A stretch of DNA of 64,000 nt from Leucobacter muris (GTDB taxonomy: Bacteria; Actinomycetota; Actinomycetes; Actinomycetales; Microbacteriaceae), in assembly GCF_004028235.1 (NCBI RefSeq), contig NZ_CP035037.1, positions 2,170,001 through 2,234,000 on the forward strand. The letters run 5' to 3'. Below the pieces are notes generated by a model. The model did not search any database and was not told the DNA's origin. It saw nothing but the letters and a program-made list of their open reading frames with translations. Each line of letters opens with the position of its first letter. Positions within the stretch are counted from its first letter, which is position 1. Positions 24,920 to 33,378 of this stretch are shown here, piece after piece. The translations under genes and the position numbers were made by a program.

Positions 24920-26335
24920 ATGGAAACCTACGAAAGCCTGCTCGCAGCAGTCGTCGCAACCGAGGGCGAGACCCGCGACTCGGTCAACCCCGCCACCGAC
25001 GAGGTGATCGGCAAGGTGCAGAAGCAGTCGATCGAGGATCTGGAGGCCGCGATCGACAAGGCCGAGGCCGCTCAGCCCGCCTGGGCCGCGCTCGGCGACG
25101 ACGAGCGCCGCGCCTACCTGCACCAGGCCGCCGACAAGATCGAGGCGTCGGCCGAGGCGCTCGCCGAGCTGCTCTCGCGCGAGCAGGGCAAGCCGCTCAA
25201 CGGCCCGAACGCCCGCTTCGAGGTGGGCGGCTGCGTGGCGTGGACCCGCACCGCCGCCGAAACCCCGCTGCCGGTCGAGGTGCTCGTCGACGACGAGTCG
25301 GGCTATGCCGAGATGCACTACCGCCCCATCGGCGTGGTCGGTGCGATCTCGCCGTGGAACTGGCCCATGATGATCTCGATCTGGCAGATCGCGCCGTCGC
25401 TGCGCATGGGCAACACCGTCGTGATCAAGCCCGCCGACACCACCGCGCTGTCGGTGCGCGCGCTCGTCGCCGTCATGAACCAGGTGCTGCCCGAGGGTGT
25501 GCTCAACGTCGTCACCGGCCCCGGACGCACGGTGGGCGACGCCCTCACCCGCAGCCCGAAGATCGGCAAGATCATGTTCACCGGTTCGACGCCCGTCGGC
25601 CAGCAGATCATCGAGGCCTCGGCCAACAACGTGACCCGCCTCACGCTCGAGCTCGGCGGCAACGACGCCGGCATCGTGCTGCCCGACGTGGACCCGGCGG
25701 CCATCGCCGAGGACCTCTTCTGGGGCGCGTTCATCAACACCGGCCAGACCTGCGCCGCGCTCAAGCGCCTCTACGTGCACGACTCGGTCTACGACCAGGT
25801 CGTCGAGGAGCTCGCGAAGGTGGCGGCGAACGTGCCGATGGGTGTCGGCCTCGACGAGAACAACGTGCTCGGTCCGCTGCAGAACCGGGGCCAGTTCGAC
25901 ACCGTCGACCGCCTCGTCGAGGCCGCCAAGGCCTCGGGCGCCCGCGTGGTGCTCGGCGGAGAGCCGGACCGTGACGCCCCCGGCAACTTCTACCCGACCA
26001 CGATCGTCGCCGACATCGACCCCCACAACGACCTCGTGGTCGAGGAGCAGTTCGGCCCGGCGCTGCCGATCATCCGCTACACCGACCTCGACGAGGTCAT
26101 CAAGCTCGCGAACGAGCTCGAGTTCGGCCTCGGCTCCTCGGTGTGGACGCAGGATCGCGCGAAGGCGCTCGAGGTCGCCGGCCGCCTGCAGGCCGGCACC
26201 ACCTGGATCAACTCGCACGGCGGGCTGCACCCGATGGTGCCGTTCGGCGGCGCGAAGAAGTCGGGCTACGGCCGCGAGTTCGGCGTCGAGGGCCTGAAGG
26301 CCGTCGCCGAGCCCCAGGTGATCAGCGGACGCTGA
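24920..26335 (+). CDS. Aldehyde dehydrogenase family protein
   Basis: 471-aa NAD(P)-dependent aldehyde dehydrogenase. The co-substrate and oxyanion region is SPWNWPMMI, the general base Glu lies in LELGGNDAGIV, the nucleophile Cys in NTGQTCAALKR, and EEQFGPALPII and GGAKKSGYGREFG are conserved. GGAGG precedes the ATG at 24920 by four bases, and this is preferred to an upstream in-frame ATG at 24887. It would oxidise the aldehyde formed by the dehydrogenases of the cluster, closing the pathway to an acid. Confidence 0.95.
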   Translation: METYESLLAAVVATEGETRDSVNPATDEVIGKVQKQSIEDLEAAIDKAEAAQPAWAALGDDERRAYLHQAADKIEASAEALAELLSREQGKPLNGPNARFEVGGCVAWTRTAAETPLPVEVLVDDESGYAEMHYRPIGVVGAISPWNWPMMISIWQIAPSLRMGNTVVIKPADTTALSVRALVAVMNQVLPEGVLNVVTGPGRTVGDALTRSPKIGKIMFTGSTPVGQQIIEASANNVTRLTLELGGNDAGIVLPDVDPAAIAEDLFWGAFINTGQTCAALKRLYVHDSVYDQVVEELAKVAANVPMGVGLDENNVLGPLQNRGQFDTVDRLVEAAKASGARVVLGGEPDRDAPGNFYPTTIVADIDPHNDLVVEEQFGPALPIIRYTDLDEVIKLANELEFGLGSSVWTQDRAKALEVAGRLQAGTTWINSHGGLHPMVPFGGAKKSGYGREFGVEGLKAVAEPQVISGR

Positions 26336-26348
26336 TCGCCCCTTCCCG

Positions 26349-26388
26349 GAGACGGGCGCGGCTGCTCTTCCGAGCGCGGCCGCGCCCG
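26349..26388. terminator. Hairpin after the aldehyde dehydrogenase gene
   Basis: CGGGCGCGGC and GCCGCGCCCG form a perfect stem of about 10 bp between the aldehyde dehydrogenase stop and the NTF2-like gene. The arms lie at about 26354 and 26379. It may lower read-through into the small gene. Confidence 0.45.
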
Positions 26389-26419
26389 TTCGCGCATCCC
26401 CACCACGAAAGCAGGAATC

Positions 26420-26776
26420 ATGAGTGAAGCAGCAGCCGTCGAGGCCGCGGTGCAGCAGTACGTCGACGGGTGCAAGGCCGCCGACGCCGACGCCGTGCGC
26501 GACGCGTTCGACGAGAACTCCGTGATGTGGGGCTACCTCGGCCCCGACTACGTCACGATGACCGGCGCCGAGTTCGCGGCGAACGTCGTCGCGACGGCCG
26601 AGCCCTCGGGCCCCGAGTACTCATTCGAGATCCACGGGATCGCCGTCACCGGCGACGTCGCGCACGCCGTGCTCGACGAGCGGGGCTTCCTGGGCGCCGA
26701 CTTCCGCAACCACTTCGGGCTCATCAAGCGCGACGGCGCGTGGCGCATCACCAGCAAGGTGTTCACCACGGTCTGA
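26420..26776 (+). CDS. NTF2-like (SnoaL/DUF4440-type) small protein
   Basis: 118-aa cone-fold protein: an N-terminal helix pair (EAAVQQYVDGCKAADADAVRDAFDENSVMWGY), then strands ending KRDGAWRITSKVFTTV, the usual C-terminal strand of the family. Such proteins are isomerases, dehydratases, cyclases or just binding proteins. GAAAGCAGG precedes the ATG. It follows the aldehyde dehydrogenase gene, so it is probably part of the same cluster, but a catalytic residue set cannot be assigned. Confidence 0.8.
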   Translation: MSEAAAVEAAVQQYVDGCKAADADAVRDAFDENSVMWGYLGPDYVTMTGAEFAANVVATAEPSGPEYSFEIHGIAVTGDVAHAVLDERGFLGADFRNHFGLIKRDGAWRITSKVFTTV

Positions 26777-26786
26777 GCGCTCGCAC

Positions 26787-26848
26787 GGCCTCGGTGAGGG
26801 ACCCGGACTCGGTGACGCCGGATCCCGGGTTTCCATCTCACCGAGGCC
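26787..26848. repeat. Inverted repeat after the NTF2-like gene
   Basis: GGCCTCGGTGAG (26787-26798) pairs with CTCACCGAGGCC (26837-26848), 12 bp perfect, with a long inner loop that also has complementary ACCCGG and CCGGGT. It lies just after the NTF2-like stop and could terminate that transcript. Confidence 0.5.
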
Positions 26849-26934
26849 GGATCTTCCACCGAAGCAGGATCCCCGAGGCGCCCCATGACCGGCCGCAGGC
26901 CTCGCACCGCGGCGTGCACGGGCCTCGAACGCCT

Positions 26935-26972
26935 GCGGACCGGGTGCTCCCCGAAGGGAGCATCCGGGCCGC
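26935..26972. terminator. Terminator hairpin of the DEAD-box helicase gene
   Basis: GCGG-A-CCGGGTGCTCCC, a CGAA loop and GGGAGCATCCGG-G-CCGC form a long stem with one G-T pair, placed about 20 bases after the helicase stop on the minus strand. Confidence 0.65.
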
Positions 26973-26993
26973 AGACCTCAGCTTCTCGAAGCA

Positions 26994-29363
26994 CTACCAG
27001 CGCGGCTTGCGCTTGCCGTCGGCTCGGTTGCCGCCGCCGTCGCGGTTGCCGCCATCGCGATTGCCGCCACGATCCCAGCGGTCTCCGCCGCCCCGGCGAT
27101 CATCGCGGTCCCAGCCGCGGTTGCCGCGATCCCGGTCGTACCCGCCGCGCTCCCCGCCGCGATCGTCGCGCGAGCCGCGGTTGCGGTCGTAGCCGCGATC
27201 CTGGCCGCGGTCGTACCCGCCGCGGTCGGAACGGTCGTACCCGCCGCTGTTGCGGCCGTAGCCGCCCCGATCATCGCGGTCGCGGCGCTGGTATCCGCCC
27301 GAGCGGTCGCCCCGGTCTCCCCGATCACCTCGGTCGCCCCGGCCCCCGCGGTCGAAGCGGTCACCGCGGTCGCGGCCGCCACCGTAGGATCCGCCCCTGT
27401 CGAGCGACATCTCGATGAGCTTGCCGCTGATGCGGGTCTGCGCGAGCTTGTCGAGCGACTCGGCCGGCAGCTTCTTGGGCAGCTCGACGAGGGTGAAGTC
27501 GTCGCGGATCTGGATGCGTCCGAAGTCGTCGCGCGACAGCCCGCCCTCGTTCGCGAGCGCGCCGACGATCTGGCCCGGCTTCACCTTCTGGCGGTGACCC
27601 ACCTCGAGCCGATACATGGCCAGGTCGTCGCGGCGCTCCCTCGGCCCGCGATCCGCACGCTCGCCGCGCTCGGCACGCTCGCCCCGACCGCGATCCCTCG
27701 AGCCGTCCTCGAGGAACCGCGCGGCCTGGGCGCGGTCGCGCTCGAACTTGCGATCGTCGTCCTCGGAGAGCAGCAGCGGCGTATCGCCCTGCGCGACCAC
27801 GGCGAGCGCCGCGGCCACGTCGGCCTCGGGCACGTCGTGGTGGCGCACGTAGTGGTCGATGATGTCGCGGAAGGCCTCGATCCGCTTCGTCTCCTCGAGC
27901 GCGGCGGTGATCGCGTCGTCGAAGCGGGAGAGGCGGGTCGCGTTGACCTCGTCGACGCGCGGCAGCGGCATCTGGGTGAGCGGCTGCTTGGTGGCCTTCT
28001 CGATGGCGCCGAGCAGGCGGCGCTCGCGCGGCGTGACGAAGCTGATCGCGTCACCCGTGCGGCCCGCACGGCCGGTGCGGCCGATGCGGTGCACATACGA
28101 CTCGGTGTCGATGGGCAGGTCGTAGTTGATGACGTGGCTGATGCGCTCCACGTCGAGGCCGCGCGCGGCGACGTCGGTCGCGACGAGGATGTCGAGCTTG
28201 CCGTCCTTGAGCGCCTGCACGGTGCGCTCGCGCTGCGCCTGCTGGATGTCGCCGTTGATGGCCGCGGCCGAGTATCCGCGTGCGCGCAGCTTCTCGGCCA
28301 CCTGCTCCGAGTCGCCGCGGGTGCGCGTGAAGACGATCATGCCGTCGAAGTCCTCGACCTCGAGGATGCGCGTGAGCGCATCGAGCTTCTGCGTGTAGGA
28401 GACGACGTTGTAGCGCTGGGTGATGCTCGCGCTCGTCTGCGTCTTGCCCGCGATCTTGATCTCGCGCGGGTCGTTCAGGTGCTGCTGCGAGATGCGGCGG
28501 ATCTGCGCGGGCATGGTCGCCGAGAACAGTGCGACCTGCTTAGTCTCGGGGGTGTCGGCGAGGATCGTCTCGACGTCTTCGGCGAAGCCCATCTTGAGCA
28601 TCTCGTCGGCCTCGTCGAGCACGAGGTACTTGATCTGCGACAGGTCGAGCGAGCCGCGGTTCAGGTGATCCATGATGCGGCCGGGGGTGCCCACCACGAT
28701 GTCGACGCCGCGGCGCAGCGCGCTCAGCTGCTGGCCGTAGGCCTGACCGCCGTAGACGGGCAGCAGACGCACCTCGGGCAGGTGCGAGGCGTAGCTCTCG
28801 AAGGCCTCGCACACCTGCAGCGCGAGTTCGCGCGTGGGGGCGAGCACGAGGGCCTGCGGCACCCCCTGGCCGGGCTCGATGCGGCTGAGGATCGGCAGCG
28901 CGAACGCCGCCGTCTTGCCCGTGCCGGTCTGTGCAAGGCCGACGACGTCCCGGCCGCTGAGCAGCACGGGGATGGTCGCCGCCTGGATGGCCGACGGGTT
29001 CTCGTAGCCCACGTCGGTGATGGCCCGCAACACATCGGGATCGAGCCCGAGATCGGCGAAGGTGGTGCGCGCCTTCTCTGCGTTCTTGGCGGGCTTCTCG
29101 GCGGAAGCGGCTTCGGCGACGGGTTTGGTCGCAGCCTCAGCTTCGGGTGCGGAGTCGGCCGCAGCCGCAGCCGCAGCCTCGGGCGCGGAATCGGCCTGCG
29201 CCTCGGGCTCGGAATCGGTCTCGGATGCGGTATCGGCCCGGGTGTCGGCCTGCGCGGGAACTTCGGGCTGGGGTTCAGCCGGTACAGCAGCCTCGGTGGA
29301 GGCTACGTCGGTGGCGGTCTCGATGGGCTCGCCTGCGTCGACGTTTTCAGAATTGGTCATCAT
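26994..29363 (-). CDS. DEAD-box ATP-dependent RNA helicase (DeaD/CsdA type)
   Basis: 789-aa RNA helicase for ribosome assembly and mRNA remodelling. An Ala/Glu/Pro-rich acidic extension of about 90 residues comes first, then the Q motif (TTFADLGLDPDVLRAITDVGYENPSAIQ), AQTGTGKT, PTRELALQ, VLDEADEML, FSATMP, then ARGLDVERISHVINYDLP and HRIGRTGRAGRTG. A DbpA-like RNA-binding domain follows (VGALANEGGLSRDDFGRIQIRDDFTLVELP) and the last 150 residues are Arg/Gly/Asp/Tyr repeats. Both ends are low-complexity and probably disordered. It is a housekeeping gene between two catabolic clusters. Start is either of two adjacent ATGs. Confidence 0.97.
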   Translation of the reverse strand: MMTNSENVDAGEPIETATDVASTEAAVPAEPQPEVPAQADTRADTASETDSEPEAQADSAPEAAAAAAADSAPEAEAATKPVAEAASAEKPAKNAEKARTTFADLGLDPDVLRAITDVGYENPSAIQAATIPVLLSGRDVVGLAQTGTGKTAAFALPILSRIEPGQGVPQALVLAPTRELALQVCEAFESYASHLPEVRLLPVYGGQAYGQQLSALRRGVDIVVGTPGRIMDHLNRGSLDLSQIKYLVLDEADEMLKMGFAEDVETILADTPETKQVALFSATMPAQIRRISQQHLNDPREIKIAGKTQTSASITQRYNVVSYTQKLDALTRILEVEDFDGMIVFTRTRGDSEQVAEKLRARGYSAAAINGDIQQAQRERTVQALKDGKLDILVATDVAARGLDVERISHVINYDLPIDTESYVHRIGRTGRAGRTGDAISFVTPRERRLLGAIEKATKQPLTQMPLPRVDEVNATRLSRFDDAITAALEETKRIEAFRDIIDHYVRHHDVPEADVAAALAVVAQGDTPLLLSEDDDRKFERDRAQAARFLEDGSRDRGRGERAERGERADRGPRERRDDLAMYRLEVGHRQKVKPGQIVGALANEGGLSRDDFGRIQIRDDFTLVELPKKLPAESLDKLAQTRISGKLIEMSLDRGGSYGGGRDRGDRFDRGGRGDRGDRGDRGDRSGGYQRRDRDDRGGYGRNSGGYDRSDRGGYDRGQDRGYDRNRGSRDDRGGERGGYDRDRGNRGWDRDDRRGGGDRWDRGGNRDGGNRDGGGNRADGKRKPRW

Positions 29364-29522
29364 ACAATCCTACCGCGGATCGCGCGACGCCGCGCCGCGG
29401 TCCCCGGATCCGCGCTCAGCTCCCAGCCCGCCCGCACCGCGCGCCCCGCTGCAGTGCAGGATCGGCGCCCCGGATCGCTGCCGCGCAGCGGACCCGCGGT
29501 GCCGGTCCCGCAGGGGCTCGCG

Positions 29523-30416
29523 TTACGCGGCGGGCGCCTCGCGCAGCGCGAGCCACTCGGCGCGGCGCTGAGCCTGCAGGGCGGGGTCGGCGACGGGCGA
29601 GGCCGCGAGCAGCCGCTGGCTGTAGGGGTGCTGCGGATCCCGGGTCACCTGCTCGCCGTCGCCGATCTCGACCAGGTTGCCGCGGTACATCACGGCGACG
29701 CGGTGGCAGATGCGCCGCACGACGCCGAGATCGTGCGAGACGAAGAGGTACGACACGCCGGTGTCGCGCTGCAGCTCGATGAGCAGGTCGAGCACGGTCG
29801 CCTGCGTCGTGAGGTCGAGCGCGCTCACCGGCTCGTCGCAGATGATCAGCCTCGGCTTGCGCACGAGCGCGCGGGCGATCGCGATGCGCTGCCGCTGCCC
29901 GCCCGAGAACTCGCTCGGGTAGCGGTCGATCACGCTCGCCGGCAGGTTCACCCGCTCGAGCATCTCCCCGACGATCCTGCGGGCCTCGGCCCGGGAGGTG
30001 CCCGCGGTGGAGAGCGGCTCGGCGAGGATGTCGCCGATCGTCATCATCGGGTTCAGCGAGCCGTAGGGGTCCTGGAAGACCACCTGGATGTCGGAGGCGA
30101 GGTCGCGCCGGGAGCGGCCCTTGAGGTGCGTGATGTCGCGACCGTCGAAGCTGATCCTGCCGCCCGCGACGGGCACGAGGCCGAGGATCGCCTTGCCGAG
30201 CGTCGACTTGCCCGATCCCGACTCGCCGACGAGACCCACGCACTCCCCCGCGCCGATCTCGAGCGAGACCTCGTGGAGCGCCCGGTTGGGCTTGCGCTTG
30301 GAACCGTACTCGACGACCACGTTCTCGGCCCGCAGCAGGGGCTCCCCGTGCGCCGACTGGGACGCCGCCGGCGCCTGCGGCGCCTGCACGCCCTGCGGCT
30401 GGATCGTCTCGCTCAT
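29523..30416 (-). CDS. Peptide-type ABC transporter ATPase (OppF/DppF-like)
   Basis: 297-aa ATPase of a peptide/nickel-type importer. Walker A is GESGSGKST, the Q-loop is VVFQDPYGSLNP, the signature FSGGQRQRIAIARAL, Walker B LIICDEP, and the C-terminal GDGEQVTRDPQHPYSQRLLAA is the oligopeptide-type extension. A 40-residue Ala/Gln/Pro-rich N-terminus precedes the domain. The ATG overlaps the stop of the permease-ATPase fusion gene. It is the last gene of the operon that begins with the binding protein at 34923. Confidence 0.94.
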   Translation of the reverse strand: MSETIQPQGVQAPQAPAASQSAHGEPLLRAENVVVEYGSKRKPNRALHEVSLEIGAGECVGLVGESGSGKSTLGKAILGLVPVAGGRISFDGRDITHLKGRSRRDLASDIQVVFQDPYGSLNPMMTIGDILAEPLSTAGTSRAEARRIVGEMLERVNLPASVIDRYPSEFSGGQRQRIAIARALVRKPRLIICDEPVSALDLTTQATVLDLLIELQRDTGVSYLFVSHDLGVVRRICHRVAVMYRGNLVEIGDGEQVTRDPQHPYSQRLLAASPVADPALQAQRRAEWLALREAPAA

Positions 30417-32266
30417 GCGTTCTGCTCCTTCGTGGCGTGGGCGGCGGGCGCCGCGGGCGCGTGCGCGTCGAGACCGGTGTCGAGCTCGACGCGGCTCTCG
30501 GCGCCGTCGAGCGACGCCGCGATGAGCTCGCGCGTGTAGTCGCTCTGGGGGTTCTCGAAGATGGGGCCCACGTCGTCGATCTCGACGATCGATCCCGACC
30601 GCATCACGACCACGCGGTCGCAGAGGTCGGCGACGACGCCGAAGTTGTGGGTGACGATGACGAGCGCCATGTCGTACTCCTGCTGCAGCTCGCGCAGCAG
30701 CTCGAGCACCTCGGCCTGCACGGTCACGTCGAGCGCCGTGGTGGGCTCGTCGGCCACGAGCACCGACGGCTTGCCCGCGATCGCGCCGGCGATGAGCACG
30801 CGCTGGGCCATGCCGCCCGAGAGCTCGTGCGGGTACGACTTCATGACGCGCGCGGGGTCGACGATGCCGACCCGGTCGAGCATCGCAAGGGCCCGCTCGC
30901 GCGCCTCGGACCGGCTCATGCCGTGCACGGCGCGCAGCGGCTCGATCAACTGGTAGCCGATCGTGTACGAGGGGTCGAGGTTCGACATCGGCTCCTGCGG
31001 GATGTAGCCGATCTCGTGGCCGAGCAGCTGGGCCCGATCCCGCTTCGAGAGCGTGGTCACGTCCTCGCCGCCGATCCAGATCGCATCGGCCGTGTAGTAG
31101 CCGGACTTGGGCAGCAGGTCGAGCATCGAGAACACCGTCTGCGACTTGCCCGATCCCGACTCGCCCACGATGCCGAGCACCTCGCCGGGGGACACGTCGA
31201 GGGTGATGCCGTGCACCACCTCGACCTCGCCGTCGGTCGTCTCGTAGTTGACGCGCAGGTTCTCGAGCCGCACCGCCGAGTCGACGGCGGCGACCGAGAT
31301 CGAACCGGTGGTGGTGGCGGTCGCGCCGGCGGGCGTCTTCTCGGCGTTGAGACGCGCGATGCGCTTGCGCTCGCGGCGCGAGAGCGTGGGCGTCTTGACG
31401 CTGATCACGTCGGCGAGGGTCGACCCCATGACGGCGAGGGCGGCGATGGTGATGCCGAGCGCGAGCGAGGGCCAGAGCAGCAGCAGCGGATCGGTGCGCA
31501 TCACGCGGAAGCCCTCGTTCATGGCGGCGCCCCAGCCGGGGGTGGTGCCGCCGCCGATGCCGAGGAACTGCAGGCCGGCCTGCATGCCCATGGCCATGCC
31601 CGCGGTGAGCGCCGACTGGATCACGATGGGGGCGACGACCGCGCGGATCACGTGGCGGCCCATGATGCGCAGGTCCGAGAGCCCCGCCACCTTCGCGGCG
31701 TCGACGTAGGCCTCGCCGCGCACCGCCATGACGGTGGAGCGGGTGAGGCGGAAGTAGCCGGGGGCCATGAAGACGCCGACCGTGATCATGAGCACGGTGA
31801 AGTCGTTGCGGAACGCGGCGGCGACGATCAGCAGGATGATCATGCCGGGGATCGCCTGCAGGCCGTCGCTGATCCAGGTGCCGATGCGGTCGACCGCGCC
31901 ACCGTAGTAGCCGGCGGCGAGCCCCGAGGGGACGCCGATCACGAGGGAGGTGACGATCGCGACGAGCGCGCCCCACAGCGTGATCTGGGTGCCCCAGATG
32001 ATGCGGCTGAGCACGTCGCGGCCGGTCGTGTCGCCGCCCAGAGGGTGTTCGGCGCTCGGCAGAGCGCGGGTCAGGCCGAGGTCGACCGCGTTCGGGTCGT
32101 GGGGCGAGAGCCAGGGCGCGAACACCGCGACGAGCACGATGAGCAGCAGCACGACTGCGGTGACGGCGCCGGCTGGGCGGCGCAGGAAGCGGACGAACGT
32201 CGTGCCGCGGCTGCCGCCGCGCGAGTCGACGGCGTCGGCGACGGTGTCGGTGATCGGGGCGGTCAT
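30413..32266 (-). CDS. Peptide-type ABC permease fused to ATPase (DppC-DppD fusion)
   Basis: 617-aa fusion. Residues 1 to about 300 form a DppC-type permease (hydrophobic segment AVTAVVLLLIVLVAVFAPWLSPHDPN, DTTGRDVLSRIIWG, EAA loop RHVIRAVVAPIVIQ). Residues from about 333 form an OppD-type ATPase with GESGSGKS, LSGGMAQRVLIAGAIA, VLVADEPTTALD and the peptide-type C-terminal tail. A linker rich in Thr/Ala joins them. Such fusions occur in some actinobacterial importers. ATGA overlaps link it to the DppB-like gene and to the second ATPase gene. Confidence 0.93.
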   Translation of the reverse strand: MTAPITDTVADAVDSRGGSRGTTFVRFLRRPAGAVTAVVLLLIVLVAVFAPWLSPHDPNAVDLGLTRALPSAEHPLGGDTTGRDVLSRIIWGTQITLWGALVAIVTSLVIGVPSGLAAGYYGGAVDRIGTWISDGLQAIPGMIILLIVAAAFRNDFTVLMITVGVFMAPGYFRLTRSTVMAVRGEAYVDAAKVAGLSDLRIMGRHVIRAVVAPIVIQSALTAGMAMGMQAGLQFLGIGGGTTPGWGAAMNEGFRVMRTDPLLLLWPSLALGITIAALAVMGSTLADVISVKTPTLSRRERKRIARLNAEKTPAGATATTTGSISVAAVDSAVRLENLRVNYETTDGEVEVVHGITLDVSPGEVLGIVGESGSGKSQTVFSMLDLLPKSGYYTADAIWIGGEDVTTLSKRDRAQLLGHEIGYIPQEPMSNLDPSYTIGYQLIEPLRAVHGMSRSEARERALAMLDRVGIVDPARVMKSYPHELSGGMAQRVLIAGAIAGKPSVLVADEPTTALDVTVQAEVLELLRELQQEYDMALVIVTHNFGVVADLCDRVVVMRSGSIVEIDDVGPIFENPQSDYTRELIAASLDGAESRVELDTGLDAHAPAAPAAHATKEQNA

Positions 32267-33204
32267 TTCACACGGGCCTTCGGGTTGATCCAGCCGAGCA
32301 GGATGTCGAGCAGGAAGTTGACGATGACGACGAAGATCACGGTGATGACCGTGATGCCGAGCAGCATCGGGATGTCGCCGTTCTGGGAGGCGCCCTGGGT
32401 CATGGCGCCGATGCCGGGCAGCGCGAAGATCTGCTCGACCACGATGGCGCCCGAGAGCAGGCCGACGAACATGAGGGCGAGGATCGTGAGCGAGGCGGGC
32501 GCCGCGTTGCGCAGCAGGTGGATCACGACGCGCCAGGGCGGCAGGCCGCGGCTGCGCAGCGTGCGCACGTAGTCCTGGCGGTCGGCCTGCATGATGGCGT
32601 TGCGCAGCTGCTCGGCGATCATCACGATCGCGCCGAGCGCGAGCGCGATGGCCGGAAGTGTGATCGACTGCAGCCACTCCCCGACCGACTGCGAGGGTGC
32701 CGTGTAGCCAACGGCGGGGAACCACTTGAGCTGCACCGCGAAGATCATCACGAGCACGAGCGCCACCCAGAAGCCGGGCAGGGCGAAGAGGATCACGGAT
32801 CCGGCCTTCACCGCGCGGTCGATCCAGGTGTTGGGACGCAGGCCGGCGATCACGCCGAGCACACCGCCGAGCACTGCGGAGAGCAGGATCGAGACGGTGA
32901 CGACCGAGAGCGTGACGGGCAGCTTGAGGGCGATCTGCTTGCCGATGGGCTGGAAGTTCTTCCAGGAGTCTCCGAAGTCGCCGCGCAGCATGCCGCCGAT
33001 CCAGTCGCCGAACTGCACGAGCAGCGGCCGATCGGTGCCGATCTTCTGCGCGAGCGCGGCCTGCGCCTCGGGCGTCGCGGCGCTGCCGAGCAGGCCGAGC
33101 GTGGGATCCGGGATCGCGGCGTGCGCGAGGAAGAATGTGCCTGTCGCGACCGCGAACAGCAGGATCACCCCCGAGAGCAGCCTCTTGAGCGTGAATGAGA
33201 GCAT
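32263..33204 (-). CDS. Peptide-type ABC permease (DppB-like)
   Basis: 313-aa permease with six hydrophobic segments, an N-terminal signal-anchor (TLKRLLSGVILLFAVATGTFFLAH), the large extracytoplasmic loop typical of DppB (PTLGLLGS...) and the EAA loop RSRGLPPWRVVIHLLRNAAPASL. It pairs with the permease half of the fusion protein. Its start is 175 bases downstream of the binding-protein stop, with a strong hairpin between them. The transported substrate may be a peptide or an aromatic compound, given the neighbouring hpa operon; that is inference. Confidence 0.93.
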   Translation of the reverse strand: MLSFTLKRLLSGVILLFAVATGTFFLAHAAIPDPTLGLLGSAATPEAQAALAQKIGTDRPLLVQFGDWIGGMLRGDFGDSWKNFQPIGKQIALKLPVTLSVVTVSILLSAVLGGVLGVIAGLRPNTWIDRAVKAGSVILFALPGFWVALVLVMIFAVQLKWFPAVGYTAPSQSVGEWLQSITLPAIALALGAIVMIAEQLRNAIMQADRQDYVRTLRSRGLPPWRVVIHLLRNAAPASLTILALMFVGLLSGAIVVEQIFALPGIGAMTQGASQNGDIPMLLGITVITVIFVVIVNFLLDILLGWINPKARVK

Positions 33205-33323
33205 CGGATCTCCTGAATCGGATTTCGGGGAAGTCGTCGGAGCGGGCGGGGAGCGTGTCGCTCCGCGGCCCGGTCGAGGGGCGGATCCCGCTCCCCGCGG
33301 CTGTCGTGGCGCGGGATCGCCGC

Positions 33324-33370
33324 CCCCGGGCCTGTCGCCCCTCTCGGCGAGAGGGGCGACAGGCCCGGGG
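33324..33370. terminator. 22-bp perfect hairpin between binding-protein and permease genes
   Basis: Arms 33324-33345 and 33349-33370 are perfectly complementary with a 3-base loop. Placed after the binding-protein stop and inside the operon, it likely stabilises the upstream message or partly terminates transcription, giving more binding protein than permease. Confidence 0.75.
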
Positions 33371-33378
33371 TCGGCGGC

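Noticed and set aside
26978..27382. Ala/Thr-rich and Gly/Arg-rich repeats considered as a tandem-repeat or CRISPR-like region
   Set aside because: They are the codons for the Arg/Gly/Asp/Tyr tail of the DEAD-box helicase; units are irregular and there are no spacers.
27594..30539. A 981-codon plus-strand open frame opposite the helicase and ATPase genes
   Set aside because: Antisense frame of genes with unmistakable DEAD-box and ABC motifs on the minus strand.
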